A stretch of DNA of 49,212 nt from GCA-2732805 sp964516605 (GCA_964516605.1 CAZFAA010000006.1:1-49212), one strand, 5' to 3'. Shown: positions 1 to 9,241, numbered from the stretch's first letter. The notes: generated from the letters alone by a model not told the origin. Numbers and translations are program-made.

Positions 1-65
1 GTGAAGTGAGTTCTGCAAACGATCAACTAGTAAAAGATATGTTAAGTGAGTTAGCTGATGGCTGA
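1..65 (+). CDS. atpF: F-type ATP synthase subunit b, C-terminal end (partial)
   Basis: Only the last 20 codons are present, read in the frame starting at base 3 and ending with TGA at 63-65. The tail is acidic and ends DMLSELADG. The identification rests on position: the atp operon order is atpF-atpH, and this frame overlaps the atpH start by eight bases, as expected for translational coupling. Subunit b forms the peripheral stalk that links the membrane sector to F1 through delta. Too little is left to check domains. Confidence 0.75.
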   Translation, partial: EVSSANDQLVKDMLSELADG

Positions 66-609
66 TAGTATAACTATAGCCAGGCCCTATGCGCGAGCCT
101 TGTTTAGTGAAGCAACTGATCATGCTACGTTTGATGTATGGCATAAAAGCATAGAGGCGTTTGCTGATATTGTAGACTATTTATCCGAGCAGCAAATTAT
201 TGGCGATCCACGTGTTTCAAATCAGCAGCTGCTGCAGCTTTGTTTTGATTTGATTAAGCAGGTAACACAAGCTCCGTCCGAATTTGAGGAAAGCCTGAAA
301 AGATTCATCGAATTGATTTTAGTTGAAGGGCGTCTTGCTGTTATCCCTGATATTGCCGTGCTGTATCACAAATTGCTTATGGAACACGGCCATATGGTGG
401 AGGTGGATGTTACGTCTGCTATGCCGCTGACTGATCAAGAAAAAAAAGAATTGATACAATCACTTGAAAAACGCTTTAATTCGAAAGTAACAACACGCTA
501 TTTTGAAGACCCCTCTCTAATCGGTGGTTTGATTGTCAAGTCGAACGGTTGGGTTTTTGATGGGACTATTCTAAGTCAGCTAAACAGTTTAGCGAAGAGG
601 ATTATATGA
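58..609 (+). CDS. atpH: F-type ATP synthase subunit delta
   Basis: 183 residues, close to the family's usual 175-180. The protein opens with a typical OSCP/delta N-terminus (ITIARPYARALF) and ends with the conserved C-terminal pattern FEDPSLIGGLIVKSNGWVFDGTI. Delta caps the F1 head and joins it to the b-subunit stalk on the cytoplasmic face of the membrane. The ATG overlaps the end of atpF, and the stop overlaps the atpA start in an ATGA arrangement (606-609), so the genes are probably translated in a coupled series. Nothing unusual in length or composition. Confidence 0.95.
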   Translation: MADSITIARPYARALFSEATDHATFDVWHKSIEAFADIVDYLSEQQIIGDPRVSNQQLLQLCFDLIKQVTQAPSEFEESLKRFIELILVEGRLAVIPDIAVLYHKLLMEHGHMVEVDVTSAMPLTDQEKKELIQSLEKRFNSKVTTRYFEDPSLIGGLIVKSNGWVFDGTILSQLNSLAKRII

Positions 610-2153
610 CAACACAATTACATGCATCTGAAATCAGTGACCTCATTAAAAAACGCATCGCCGATTTTAAAGTGCAGTCGCAAGTGCGCACAGAGGGCGT
701 TATTGTTAACGTGAAAGATGGTATCGTGCGTATTTTTGGTTTGAACGATGTGATGGCCGGTGAAATGATAGAGTTTCCTGACGACACATTTGGTTTGGCA
801 CTGAACCTTGAGCGCGATTCTGTGGGTGTTGTTGTGCTAGGTCCTTATCAACATTTAAAAGAAGGTATGACGGCGCGCTGTACGGGCAAGATTTTAGAAG
901 TACCGGTTGGTTATGAGTTGTTGGGGCGCGTGGTGAATTCACTGGGTGTGCCTATTGATGGCTTGGGTGATCTGGGTACGACAGAGCTATCGCCGATTGA
1001 AAAAATTGCGCCGGGTGTTATTGATCGCCAATCAGTGGACCAGCCTATGCCAACAGGTATTAAATCATTGGATGCGATGGTTCCGATTGGTCGCGGCCAG
1101 CGTGAATTAATTATTGGTGACCGCCAAACTGGTAAAACCGCTATTGCGATTGATACGATTATCAATCAAAAAGATACTGGAATTAAGTGTATTTACGTGG
1201 CAATAGGTCAGAAGTCTTCTTTTGTTGCATCAGTTGTTCGTAAGTTACAAGAGCACGATGCGTTAAAGCATACTATTATTGTCTGCGCTTCTGCGGCGGA
1301 GGCAGCATCGTTGCAATATATTGCGCCGTATTCAGGTTGTGCGATGGGTGAGTTTTTCCGTGATCGCGGTGAGGACGCTTTAATTGTTTATGATGATTTA
1401 ACGAAGCAGGCATGGGCTTACCGCCAAATTTCTCTATTGCTGCGTCGCCCTCCGGGTCGTGAAGCGTATCCAGGCGATGTATTTTACTTGCATTCGCGCT
1501 TATTAGAGCGAGCATCACGCGTTAATGCAGATTATGTTGAGCGCGCTACAGGCGGCGCAGTGAAGGGCAAAACAGGCTCATTAACAGCGCTCCCCGTTAT
1601 TGAAACACAAGCCGGAGACGTGTCTGCCTTTATTCCAACAAACGTAATTTCTATTACCGATGGACAAATATTTTTAGATGTGGATATGTTCAACTCGGAT
1701 ATTCGTCCTGCTATTAATACTGGTTTGTCTGTATCGCGTGTAGGCGGCGCGGCACAAACTAAAATTATCAAAAAGCTCGCCGGTGGTTTGCGTATTGCGG
1801 CGGCGCAATTTCGTGAGTTGGAGGCGTTTTCACAGTTTGCCTCGGACCTGGACGATGCAACACGCAAGCAATTAGAGCGTGGACAGCGTATTTATGAAAT
1901 GTTAAAGCAAGCGCAGTATCAGCCACTGTCTGTAGCGGAGATCGCATATTCTTGGTATATGGTTGATCGTGGTTTCGTTGATGATGTGCCGGTGGATCGC
2001 GTGATCGATTTTGCAACAGCATTTTTAAGTTGGATGAACGATCAACATAAATCTGATTTAGATGGCATCAATGCCAACCCCACATTAGATCAACCAACCG
2101 ATGATGCAATGAAGAAGCGTCTGGATGAATTTAAAAAGACACAATCCTACTAG
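606..2153 (+). CDS. atpA: F-type ATP synthase subunit alpha
   Basis: 515 residues, standard length. The N-terminal beta-barrel (about 25-95) is followed by the nucleotide-binding domain with P-loop GDRQTGKTA at about 171-179, and by the conserved stretch AYPGDVFYLHSRLLERA. Alpha forms the non-catalytic nucleotide sites of the F1 hexamer and contributes the arginine finger to the catalytic beta sites. The start ATG overlaps the atpH stop by four bases. It lies in an intact atpHAGDC series with 15 bases to atpG. Confidence 0.98.
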   Translation: MTTQLHASEISDLIKKRIADFKVQSQVRTEGVIVNVKDGIVRIFGLNDVMAGEMIEFPDDTFGLALNLERDSVGVVVLGPYQHLKEGMTARCTGKILEVPVGYELLGRVVNSLGVPIDGLGDLGTTELSPIEKIAPGVIDRQSVDQPMPTGIKSLDAMVPIGRGQRELIIGDRQTGKTAIAIDTIINQKDTGIKCIYVAIGQKSSFVASVVRKLQEHDALKHTIIVCASAAEAASLQYIAPYSGCAMGEFFRDRGEDALIVYDDLTKQAWAYRQISLLLRRPPGREAYPGDVFYLHSRLLERASRVNADYVERATGGAVKGKTGSLTALPVIETQAGDVSAFIPTNVISITDGQIFLDVDMFNSDIRPAINTGLSVSRVGGAAQTKIIKKLAGGLRIAAAQFRELEAFSQFASDLDDATRKQLERGQRIYEMLKQAQYQPLSVAEIAYSWYMVDRGFVDDVPVDRVIDFATAFLSWMNDQHKSDLDGINANPTLDQPTDDAMKKRLDEFKKTQSY

Positions 2154-2168
2154 GCGGAATGATAAGAC

Positions 2169-3041
2169 ATGGGCTCGACAAGAGAAATACGTGAAAAAAT
2201 TTCGAGTGTTAAAAGCACACAGAAAATTACGAGCGCAATGGAATTGGTTGCTGCCAGTAAGATGCGTCGTGCACAAGAGCGTATGGCAGCATCGAAGCCT
2301 TATGCTGCGGAAATGCGTCGAGTTATTAGCCATGTGGCGACAGCGCACAGTGAGTTTCAGCATCCGTATTTAGCACGCCGGGACGAAGTTAAGCGTATTG
2401 GCTATATCGTTGTATCAACGGATCGAGGCTTGTGTGGCGGGTTAAACGTGAATTTATTTCGCAAATTACTTGTTTCGATGAGGGAGTGGGATGGTAATGG
2501 AATCGGAAATAATCTGTGCCTTATCGGCCGCAAATCCGAAGCTTTTTTCTCACATTTTGGCGGACATATTATGGCGTCTGCTGCACATTTGGGCGACAAA
2601 CCCTCCTTAACCGAATTACTGGCGCCTGTAAAGGTGATGTTGGACGCATTTGATGAGGGCAAAATAGATCGTTTGTATTTAGCCCACAATGAGTTTGTTA
2701 ATACGATGACGCAGCGCCCCGTGCTGCGTGAATTATTGCCATTGCAAGCAGAGTCGCAAGATGAGGCGCAGCCGTATCATTGGGATTATATTTATGAACC
2801 CGATAATGCGCGTGAATTATTAACGCTGCTGCTGAGACGTTATATTGAATCACAGGTATATCAGGCCGTGATTGAAAATATTGCGTGCGAGCAAAGTGCG
2901 CGTATGGTTGCCATGAAGAGTGCAACAGATAACGCAAGCGATATTATTAGAGAATTGAAATTGATTTATAACAAAGAGCGGCAAGCCAGCATTACGCAAG
3001 AAATTGCAGAAATATGTGCGGGCGCAGCGGCTATAGAATGA
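2169..3041 (+). CDS. atpG: F-type ATP synthase subunit gamma
   Basis: 290 residues, normal for gamma. It begins with the family signature GSTREIREKISSVKSTQKIT and has SDRGLCGGLN-type residues (STDRGLCGGLNVNLF) around residue 80. It ends with the conserved C-terminal helix (MVAMKSATDNASDIIRELKL), whose two long coiled helices form the rotor shaft inside the alpha3-beta3 ring. The start is preceded by a modest purine-rich RBS. It sits 15 bases after atpA and 13 bases before atpD, consistent with one polycistronic transcript. Confidence 0.97.
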   Translation: MGSTREIREKISSVKSTQKITSAMELVAASKMRRAQERMAASKPYAAEMRRVISHVATAHSEFQHPYLARRDEVKRIGYIVVSTDRGLCGGLNVNLFRKLLVSMREWDGNGIGNNLCLIGRKSEAFFSHFGGHIMASAAHLGDKPSLTELLAPVKVMLDAFDEGKIDRLYLAHNEFVNTMTQRPVLRELLPLQAESQDEAQPYHWDYIYEPDNARELLTLLLRRYIESQVYQAVIENIACEQSARMVAMKSATDNASDIIRELKLIYNKERQASITQEIAEICAGAAAIE

Positions 3042-3054
3042 TGAGGATGCTTAT

Positions 3055-4443
3055 ATGAGCGCAGCAACAACATTCGGTACGGTCACAGAAGTCATTGGGG
3101 CTGTCGTTGACGTTGAATTCAGCAACAATAATGTACCTAATATTTATGATGCTATTCGTATTGATGCGCATCAGCTGACCTTGGAAGTACAACAACAGTT
3201 AGGTGATGGTGTTGTGCGTGCGATTGCTATGGGGTCGACAGACGGTCTACGTCGTGGGGTCAAAGTGCATAACACGGGCGCGCCGATTCAAGTTCCAGTA
3301 GGTAAAGCAACGCTTGGGCGCATCATGAATGTATTGGGTGAACCTATCGATAATAAAGGGCCGATTGAGACAGAGGCACGTGCTTCGATTCACCGCGCAC
3401 CACCTTCTTACGCGGACCAAGCGGCCAGCACAGCGCTATTGCAAACTGGAATCAAGGTAATTGATTTACTGTGTCCTGTTGCTAAGGGCGGTAAAGTGGG
3501 TTTGTTTGGAGGAGCGGGTGTTGGTAAGACAGTTAATATGATGGAACTCATTCGCAATATTGCTGTTGAGCACAGCGGCTACTCTGTATTTGCGGGGGTG
3601 GGTGAGCGTACGCGTGAAGGTAACGACTTCTATCATGAAATGATGGAATCGAACGTCTTGGATAAAGTGGCGCTGGTTTACGGACAGATGAACGAGCCAC
3701 CAGGCAACCGTTTGCGTGTTGCGCTATCGGGCTTGACGATGGCAGAAAATTTCCGTGATGAAGGCCGTGATGTGTTGATGTTTATCGATAATATTTACCG
3801 TTATACATTGGCTGGTGTGGAAGTGTCTGCATTGCTAGGACGTATGCCATCGGCTGTGGGTTATCAACCGACATTAGCTGAAGAAATGGGTATATTACAA
3901 GAGCGTATTACGTCAACAAAGACGGGCTCCATTACATCAGTTCAAGCAGTATATGTACCAGCGGATGACTTAACCGATCCTTCGCCTGCAACAACGTTTG
4001 CGCATTTGGATTCAACGATTGTGTTGTCGCGTTCGATTGCCGAAAAAGGTATTTACCCTGCGATTGATCCACTGGATTCGTCATCACGTCAGTTAGATCC
4101 ATTAATTGTTGGCGAAGAGCATTACCATGTTGCGCAATCAGTTAAATCGATTTTACAACGTTACAAAGAACTTAAAGATATTATTGCGATTTTAGGTATG
4201 GATGAGCTATCTGAAGAAGATAAGACGACAGTACGCCGTGCACGTAAGATTGAGCGCTTTATGTCGCAACCATTTTTCGTAGCGGAAATATTTACTGGTG
4301 CTCCTGGAAAATACGTTTCTCTGGAAGACACGATTCGCAGCTTTAAAGGTATTATTAACGGTGATTATGATCACCTACCTGAACAAGCATTTTATATGGT
4401 CGGTAGTATTGAAGAAGCGGTTGAGCGCGCCAAGTCATTATAA
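3055..4443 (+). CDS. atpD: F-type ATP synthase subunit beta (catalytic)
   Basis: 462 residues, the usual proteobacterial length. The P-loop GGAGVGKT is at about 152-159. It is followed by the catalytic glutamate region (GERTREGNDFYHEM) and the near-invariant block IYRYTLAGVEVSALLGRMPS. These catalytic sites make ATP as gamma rotates. The ATG at 3055 follows an AGGA-type RBS. The intervening operon genes are unbroken, and no active-site substitution is visible. Confidence 0.98.
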   Translation: MSAATTFGTVTEVIGAVVDVEFSNNNVPNIYDAIRIDAHQLTLEVQQQLGDGVVRAIAMGSTDGLRRGVKVHNTGAPIQVPVGKATLGRIMNVLGEPIDNKGPIETEARASIHRAPPSYADQAASTALLQTGIKVIDLLCPVAKGGKVGLFGGAGVGKTVNMMELIRNIAVEHSGYSVFAGVGERTREGNDFYHEMMESNVLDKVALVYGQMNEPPGNRLRVALSGLTMAENFRDEGRDVLMFIDNIYRYTLAGVEVSALLGRMPSAVGYQPTLAEEMGILQERITSTKTGSITSVQAVYVPADDLTDPSPATTFAHLDSTIVLSRSIAEKGIYPAIDPLDSSSRQLDPLIVGEEHYHVAQSVKSILQRYKELKDIIAILGMDELSEEDKTTVRRARKIERFMSQPFFVAEIFTGAPGKYVSLEDTIRSFKGIINGDYDHLPEQAFYMVGSIEEAVERAKSL

Positions 4444-4458
4444 ACGAGGGTAGAAACA

Positions 4459-4893
4459 GTGGCACAATCGATGAAGACCATGAAGCTTAATATTGTGAGT
4501 GCTGAACTGTCTTTGTTTTCGGGGATGGTGCAGCGTGTTGAGGTGACCGGTGGTATGGGCGAACTTGGAATTCATCCCGGGCATACACCGTTACTGACGT
4601 CACTAAAACCCGGACAAATTTACGCTATTTTAGAAGATGGAAGCGAAGAAGCTTTTTATATGTCTGGTGGTATGCTGGAAGTCCAGCCTTCGGTTGTGAC
4701 GGTTCTTGCTGATGTGGCGCAACGTGCGGCGGACTTGGATGAGGCAGCAGCTTTGGCTGCAAAAGAGCGTGCGGAGCAGCTCATTGAAAGTAAAAAAGAG
4801 CGTGTTGATTACGCGCAAGCTATGATTGAATTGGCCAATGCTATCGCGCAGCTTCGAGCGATTCAGTACATTAGGGATAGCAAAAAGCGTTAA
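4459..4893 (+). CDS. atpC: F-type ATP synthase subunit epsilon
   Basis: 144 residues, normal for epsilon. The N-terminal beta-sandwich includes the conserved GELGIHPGHTPLLTSLKPG block (about residues 31-50). A C-terminal helical hairpin rich in Ala, Glu and Lys follows, the part that can inhibit ATP hydrolysis. The start is GTG at 4459, chosen because a CGAGGG RBS lies eight bases upstream. An internal ATG four codons later is less well placed. Last gene of the operon; glmU follows after 14 bases and may be read through from the same promoter. Confidence 0.95.
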   Translation: MAQSMKTMKLNIVSAELSLFSGMVQRVEVTGGMGELGIHPGHTPLLTSLKPGQIYAILEDGSEEAFYMSGGMLEVQPSVVTVLADVAQRAADLDEAAALAAKERAEQLIESKKERVDYAQAMIELANAIAQLRAIQYIRDSKKR

Positions 4894-4907
4894 AAGGGAG
4901 TTAAACC

Positions 4908-6317
4908 ATGGGCCTTCATGTAGTAATCCTTGCGGCAGGAAGTGGAAAGCGCATGGCATCTTCGATGCCAAAAGTATTGCACCGCATAGGCGGCTTGTCC
5001 ATGTTAGAGCACGTCGTGAATACAGCGCAGTTGCTGGAGCCGGATAGAATTCATGTTATCTATGGAAATGGCGGCGACTTAGTTCCAAAGACATTGTCAC
5101 ACCTTAAAGTGAATTGGGTGCATCAAGATCAGCAGCTTGGAACAGGGCATGCTGTTTCAAAAGCCTTACCGCACACAGACTCCAAAGATCATATTTTAGT
5201 TCTTTACGGCGATGTGCCGTTAATTTCCGTGCGCACGTTACGCCAGCTTATTCAAGATACACCAAACAATGGCTTGGGTTTGGTTGTAACTGAGTTGGAT
5301 GATCCATCGGGATTTGGGCGTATTATTCGCAATGACATGGGTAATATCATTGCGATCATTGAGCATAAAGATGCAACAGTCATGCAGCGTAAAATTCGCG
5401 AAATTAACACGGGTATTTTAACCACTACAGCGCATCACTTGAAAACATGGTTACCGCTTTTAAAAAACAAAAATAAACAAAAAGAATATTACTTAACAGA
5501 TATCGTGGCGTTAGCGGTTAGCAAGGGCACACCAGTTGGCGGCGTGATGGCGTATTGTCATGAAGAAGTGCAGGGCGTGAATGATCGCTGGCAACAAGCG
5601 ATCTTAGAGCGTTATTATCAGCGTACGCAAGCACAAAAGTTAGCGTACTCTGGTGTGACTTTGGTTGATCCGCAACGCCTGGATGTGCGCGGTAATATAA
5701 AAGTAGGCACGGATACCACGATTGATATTAATGTTATTTTAGAAGGTAACGTTGAGATTGGTAATAATTGTTATATCGGTCCTAATGTAATTCTTAAGGA
5801 TGCGACAGTTAGCAATAACGTGAGTATTTTTGCGCATTCGGTGATCGAGGGTGCAAAAATAGGTAAGCACTGTCAGGTAGGTCCGTTTGCACGGCTGCGC
5901 CCTGGTGCTGTATTAATGGAGAAATCCAAAGTAGGAAACTTTACAGAAGTGAAGCAATCTACAATTGGCGAAGGCAGCAAAGTAAATCATTTAAGCTATA
6001 TTGGCGATGCGACGATTGGCGCAGATGTTAATATTGGAGCGGGCACGATCACGTGTAATTACGATGGCGTAAACAAATGGCCGACTACTATAGAGGATGG
6101 CGCTTTTGTGGGGTCTAACTCCAGTTTAATTGCTCCTGTAAAAATAGGTAAAAATGCGGTGATTGGTTCTGGATCAATTGTTGCTAAAGATGCGCCAGCG
6201 GATCAGTTGACATTAACACAGCGGTTAGAGCATCGTTCTTTAAGAAGCTGGAAGAGCCGCAAACAAAAAGAAGTCAAAAAAAATCGGGAATCGAGAATTG
6301 GTCACCAAGAATCGTAA
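4908..6317 (+). CDS. glmU: Bifunctional GlmU: glucosamine-1-phosphate acetyltransferase / GlcNAc-1-P uridylyltransferase
   Basis: 469 residues. The N-terminal uridylyltransferase domain (about 1-230) has the LAAGSGKRM nucleotide-binding loop and PKVLHRIGG. The C-terminal acetyltransferase is a left-handed beta helix (about 250-450) built of hexapeptide repeats, ending with the trimer-forming region GAFVGSNSSLIAPVKIG. It makes UDP-GlcNAc for peptidoglycan and lipid A. An AAAGGGAG RBS precedes the ATG. Placement just behind atpC is common in gammaproteobacteria. The C-terminus carries a short basic tail (KSRKQKEVKKNRE) beyond the core fold. Confidence 0.97.
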   Translation: MGLHVVILAAGSGKRMASSMPKVLHRIGGLSMLEHVVNTAQLLEPDRIHVIYGNGGDLVPKTLSHLKVNWVHQDQQLGTGHAVSKALPHTDSKDHILVLYGDVPLISVRTLRQLIQDTPNNGLGLVVTELDDPSGFGRIIRNDMGNIIAIIEHKDATVMQRKIREINTGILTTTAHHLKTWLPLLKNKNKQKEYYLTDIVALAVSKGTPVGGVMAYCHEEVQGVNDRWQQAILERYYQRTQAQKLAYSGVTLVDPQRLDVRGNIKVGTDTTIDINVILEGNVEIGNNCYIGPNVILKDATVSNNVSIFAHSVIEGAKIGKHCQVGPFARLRPGAVLMEKSKVGNFTEVKQSTIGEGSKVNHLSYIGDATIGADVNIGAGTITCNYDGVNKWPTTIEDGAFVGSNSSLIAPVKIGKNAVIGSGSIVAKDAPADQLTLTQRLEHRSLRSWKSRKQKEVKKNRESRIGHQES

Positions 6318-6437
6318 CCTGTAAACCTAGGTTAAAGCAGTTGCCAGGTCTGCTGCCCTCTCACTAAGTTGACACCATTGACAATGTTAGCCCCAACAAA
6401 CAGCCTGGCACGCCAAGAGGGGTTGCCCCCGTAATCC
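6318..6437. other. Structured intergenic region between convergent genes
   Basis: 120 bases between the stops of glmU and the BI-1 gene, unusually rich in self-complementarity. It contains the palindrome AACCTAGGTT at 6324-6333, a long-range pair TGCCAGG (6342-6348) with CCTGGCA (6404-6410), a CATTG-A-CAATG hairpin near 6376-6386, and GGGG-TTG-CCCC at 6419-6429. No T-run typical of an intrinsic terminator follows any of these. It could be a bidirectional termination region or a small structured RNA; I recognise no known RNA family. Confidence 0.4.
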
Positions 6438-7157
6438 TTAGCGACGCGAACCGCTTAAGCGTAATAAACTTAAGAAAAGGTTGATGAAATCAAGATACAA
6501 TGTGAGTGCGCCGCTGACTGCTAGCGCTGAAGCGCCTGCAGTGGTACCACCATTTTGCATTTGATAGACATACATATTTTTAATTTTTTGCGTATCCCAA
6601 GCTGTTAGGCCTGAAAAAACGATAATACCAATAACAGATAGTGTTAGTTGCATAGTATCGCCGCGCAGTGATGGGATGAACAGTGACAGGAGCATGACAC
6701 CAATCATGCCGAATAATCCCATGATACAGAATGTGCCAATAGCACTTAAATCACGCTTGGTTACGCGGCCATAAAAACTCAAACCGCAAAAACCTACAGC
6801 CGTTGATAAAAATGCTACAGCGATACTTTGATTGGTGTAGACCATCGCGATTACACTGAGTGTTACACCAGAGAGCACTGTGTAGATAAGGTAAATTAAC
6901 GTGTTAATGCCAGGATTTTGTTTGCGCGCAAGAAATGAGAATACAATCACAGCCATAACTTGGGCGATGATCAGTCCCATGTAAATGCCTCCGGAGACAA
7001 TTGTTTTAAATAAAGCTGGGTGTGATGCAATGTAATAAGCGCTTGCTGCAGAAACTCCAAGCCCCCCCATCATCCATAAATAAACACGATTCATAAAAGT
7101 GCTAATAGAATTGCTTGAAGCGATAGGGCGTTGTGATGTAATAGTAGGTGTGGTCAC
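6438..7157 (-). CDS. Bax inhibitor-1 / YbhL-YccA family membrane protein
   Basis: 239 residues with about seven hydrophobic segments spread from residue 25 to the C-terminus, matching the BI-1 family layout. Family-like features are the N-terminal FMNRVYLWMMGGLGVSA segment and the late GLTAWDTQKIKNMY motif, where the conserved Asp/Lys pair lies. Bacterial members are inner-membrane proteins thought to act as pH-sensitive calcium leak channels or partners of FtsH; the exact role here is unknown. The gene lies 12 bases downstream of a TPR-like gene on the same strand, so the two are probably co-transcribed. Confidence 0.88.
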   Translation of the reverse strand: MTTPTITSQRPIASSNSISTFMNRVYLWMMGGLGVSAASAYYIASHPALFKTIVSGGIYMGLIIAQVMAVIVFSFLARKQNPGINTLIYLIYTVLSGVTLSVIAMVYTNQSIAVAFLSTAVGFCGLSFYGRVTKRDLSAIGTFCIMGLFGMIGVMLLSLFIPSLRGDTMQLTLSVIGIIVFSGLTAWDTQKIKNMYVYQMQNGGTTAGASALAVSGALTLYLDFINLFLSLLRLSGSRR

Positions 7158-7169
7158 GATTAGTACCTC

Positions 7170-7688
7170 TTAATTTTTAGCAAGTGAATTAATAGACACG
7201 GGCGCGTGGCTATTCTCATTAAATCCTTTTAGCTTAGCGAGCGCTTTTTGTGCGTTAAGTTTTTCAGTTGTATTGTCCGCCAAAGTTATGGGGGATGTGT
7301 CAGTCGACAGTGCTTTTTGGAAAAATCGTAATGCTTCTGCATAATGCTTTTTGTAATCGTAGAAAGTACCAACATTATTGATTGCAGCGGTATTTCCTGA
7401 ATTATAAATTTCTTCTGCTATAGGGGCTGCTTTATCAAATTCATCGTTATCAATATAAAATTTTACGACAGTCAGTTTGGGCTGTAAAAATCCAAAATTA
7501 GCCATAGTTTTCACGACGATATTAGGCTCAGCATGCATATTGGTTGCTAAAGCAGATGATGTTGTAGCGGCATCAGGCGCTTCGGTTGAGGTAAGTAGGG
7601 CTATTTTAGGGTGCAATAGGCTGTAAAAGAATGCGATAACAATAACAAGTGGGTAGAGAAATAATCGGATGCGTAGGCGTCTATTCAT
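7170..7688 (-). CDS. Membrane-anchored TPR-like protein of unknown function
   Basis: 172 residues from the ATG at 7688. An upstream in-frame GTG at 7700 exists, but AAGGTG lies nine bases before the ATG and decides the start. One N-terminal hydrophobic segment (about residues 9-26, after a basic MNRRLRIR) is probably a membrane anchor. The C-terminal half resembles tetratricopeptide helices: DKAAPIAEEIYNSGN, then YKKHYAEALRFFQKAL with the usual small and aromatic residues. That suggests a protein-binding scaffold facing the periplasm. It is upstream of the BI-1 gene in the same orientation. No specific family was recognised. Confidence 0.7.
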   Translation of the reverse strand: MNRRLRIRLFLYPLVIVIAFFYSLLHPKIALLTSTEAPDAATTSSALATNMHAEPNIVVKTMANFGFLQPKLTVVKFYIDNDEFDKAAPIAEEIYNSGNTAAINNVGTFYDYKKHYAEALRFFQKALSTDTSPITLADNTTEKLNAQKALAKLKGFNENSHAPVSINSLAKN

Positions 7689-7795
7689 GGCTATTATCAC
7701 CTTTTAAAAGTAGAAAGATTGGGCAACATCCTAGCAGAATTTAGTATAAAAAGCAAGCCACGCCTTCTATATAACTAATTGATATATATAGATTT

Positions 7796-8371
7796 TTAAG
7801 AAACCTCTGTTAAGGATTGGGAGAGGTCTGGTAATTTAAACGTCATATCAGAAAAGCCACCGGCCAAATTGCTCTGGTGTGTGCTGATGGTAAAAACGAT
7901 GTCGTAACCTAAGTCTACAATTTTCTTGCGAGCCGCAATGTTATAGGAAGTACTGGACGATGGCGGATTGTCGTTAGGTTGCATAACAAGTCCGGCCCAT
8001 CCTGTGTAGCCTGCTGCGATCAGATTTTTTTCCGTGATGTCGCGTGCGCGTTCGTGACGCTGACTGATAAAAAAGACAGAAACGCCATTATTTTTCGCAA
8101 AAATATACAGTGTGCGTGTGTAAGGTAGAGCAGAATGTTGGTCACAAGAGAGTGCGGTTCCATCCACATCGAATATCACAGCTAATGGTTTCGGGTTTGA
8201 TAACCGTTTATATTCTGTTAAACGAAACTGCAGGTAATGCAATCCTTGTTGAGCAACGCCTGCAACTTCTTTGTTGTAGCGGTATAGATTGCCAGTATCC
8301 AGCATCGTTGCGTTGCTCACGACAGACAGCGTAAGTAAGCATGATAGCGTAATGCAATGAAATCCGTTCAT
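7796..8371 (-). CDS. Secreted HAD-superfamily acid phosphatase (class IIIB-like)
   Basis: 191 residues from the ATG at 8371. Two ATGs lie upstream in frame, but an AGGA box nine bases before this ATG gives the best start, and it places a clean signal peptide (GFHCITLSCLLTLSVVSNA) at the N-terminus. The catalytic DxDGT loop is visible as FDVDGTALS, followed by the second HAD motif FFISQRHE. The family hydrolyses phosphomonoesters in the periplasm or outer membrane; the substrate cannot be read from sequence. It is short compared with class B or e(P4)-type phosphatases (about 230-260), so the C-terminal part is reduced. Confidence 0.78.
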   Translation of the reverse strand: MNGFHCITLSCLLTLSVVSNATMLDTGNLYRYNKEVAGVAQQGLHYLQFRLTEYKRLSNPKPLAVIFDVDGTALSCDQHSALPYTRTLYIFAKNNGVSVFFISQRHERARDITEKNLIAAGYTGWAGLVMQPNDNPPSSSTSYNIAARKKIVDLGYDIVFTISTHQSNLAGGFSDMTFKLPDLSQSLTEVS

Positions 8372-8503
8372 TTGCGTCATTCCTATAGGGAATAGTCGCA
8401 CCATATTGGTGAGCGCTATAGTGTACTACGATTGACGCCGCAGGTTCCATCGTTCCATACTGCCGTTCGTTCTTTTTAAGAGTAATAAGCAGGATAGTTT
8501 GTC

Positions 8504-9211
8504 ATGAATCGAATTTATCAAAACACTCTTTTAACAGTGGGCAGTGTGTGCACGTTAGACAAGATGGCCAGCGGCCATGTGTTGCAGGCACTGCGTATGC
8601 GTATCGGCGATGAGTTGGTTGTGTTTAATGGGAGAGGCGGTGAGTATAGAGCCAGAATTAAAAGTGCTGCAAAAGCGGGAGCTGAAATAGAGCTGCTTCA
8701 GTTTAACGATGTGCAACGCGAGCCACCCGTGGCGGTGCATTTGGGGCAATGTTTATCACGCGGCGAACGCATGGACTATGCCATACAAAAATCAGTGGAA
8801 GTTGGGGTGGCTGAGATTACGCCGCTTTTTTCCAAGCGCAGTAATGTGAATTTGGCGACTGAGCGCGTTGCCAATCGGATGCGCCACTGGCAGCAGATTA
8901 TCATTAGCGCTTGCGAGCAGTCGGGGCGCACGCTTTTGCCTGTGTTGCATGAGCCCGTGCCAATCGACCACTGGATTACTAAATTAAGGGGAAATAATTT
9001 CATTTGTGACTTCCAATCTGGTATTGATGACCGCTATAATCTTACCTCTGCTAATATTTTGATCGGCCCAGAAGGTGGCTTTGACCCGCTTGAAGTCGCA
9101 TTAGCGCATCAGCATGGGTTCAAATCGTTTTATTTAGGCCCTCTTACGTTGCGTACTGAAACGGCGCCGGTGGTGGCGATTACAATGATGCAGGTTAAAG
9201 ATAGCTTTTAA
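8504..9211 (+). CDS. rsmE: 16S rRNA (uracil-1498-N3)-methyltransferase
   Basis: 235 residues, typical for RsmE. An N-terminal PUA-like domain (about 1-70) precedes the SPOUT methyltransferase domain with its trefoil-knot motifs LIGPEGGFDPLEV and LGPLTLRTETAP near the C-terminus. It methylates U1498 of 16S rRNA in assembled 30S subunits. The gene is divergent from the phosphatase gene and lies just upstream of the accessory block starting at 9242. No truncation or missing motif is seen. Confidence 0.95.
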   Translation: MNRIYQNTLLTVGSVCTLDKMASGHVLQALRMRIGDELVVFNGRGGEYRARIKSAAKAGAEIELLQFNDVQREPPVAVHLGQCLSRGERMDYAIQKSVEVGVAEITPLFSKRSNVNLATERVANRMRHWQQIIISACEQSGRTLLPVLHEPVPIDHWITKLRGNNFICDFQSGIDDRYNLTSANILIGPEGGFDPLEVALAHQHGFKSFYLGPLTLRTETAPVVAITMMQVKDSF

Positions 9212-9241
9212 ATTTAGTAAGTTAAGATTAAGGGGTTGAGG

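Noticed and set aside
6318..6437. Spacer as SRP RNA because of CAGGTC/GCAG fragments
   Set aside because: The GGAA tetraloop and asymmetric loop of the SRP apical domain are missing on both strands.
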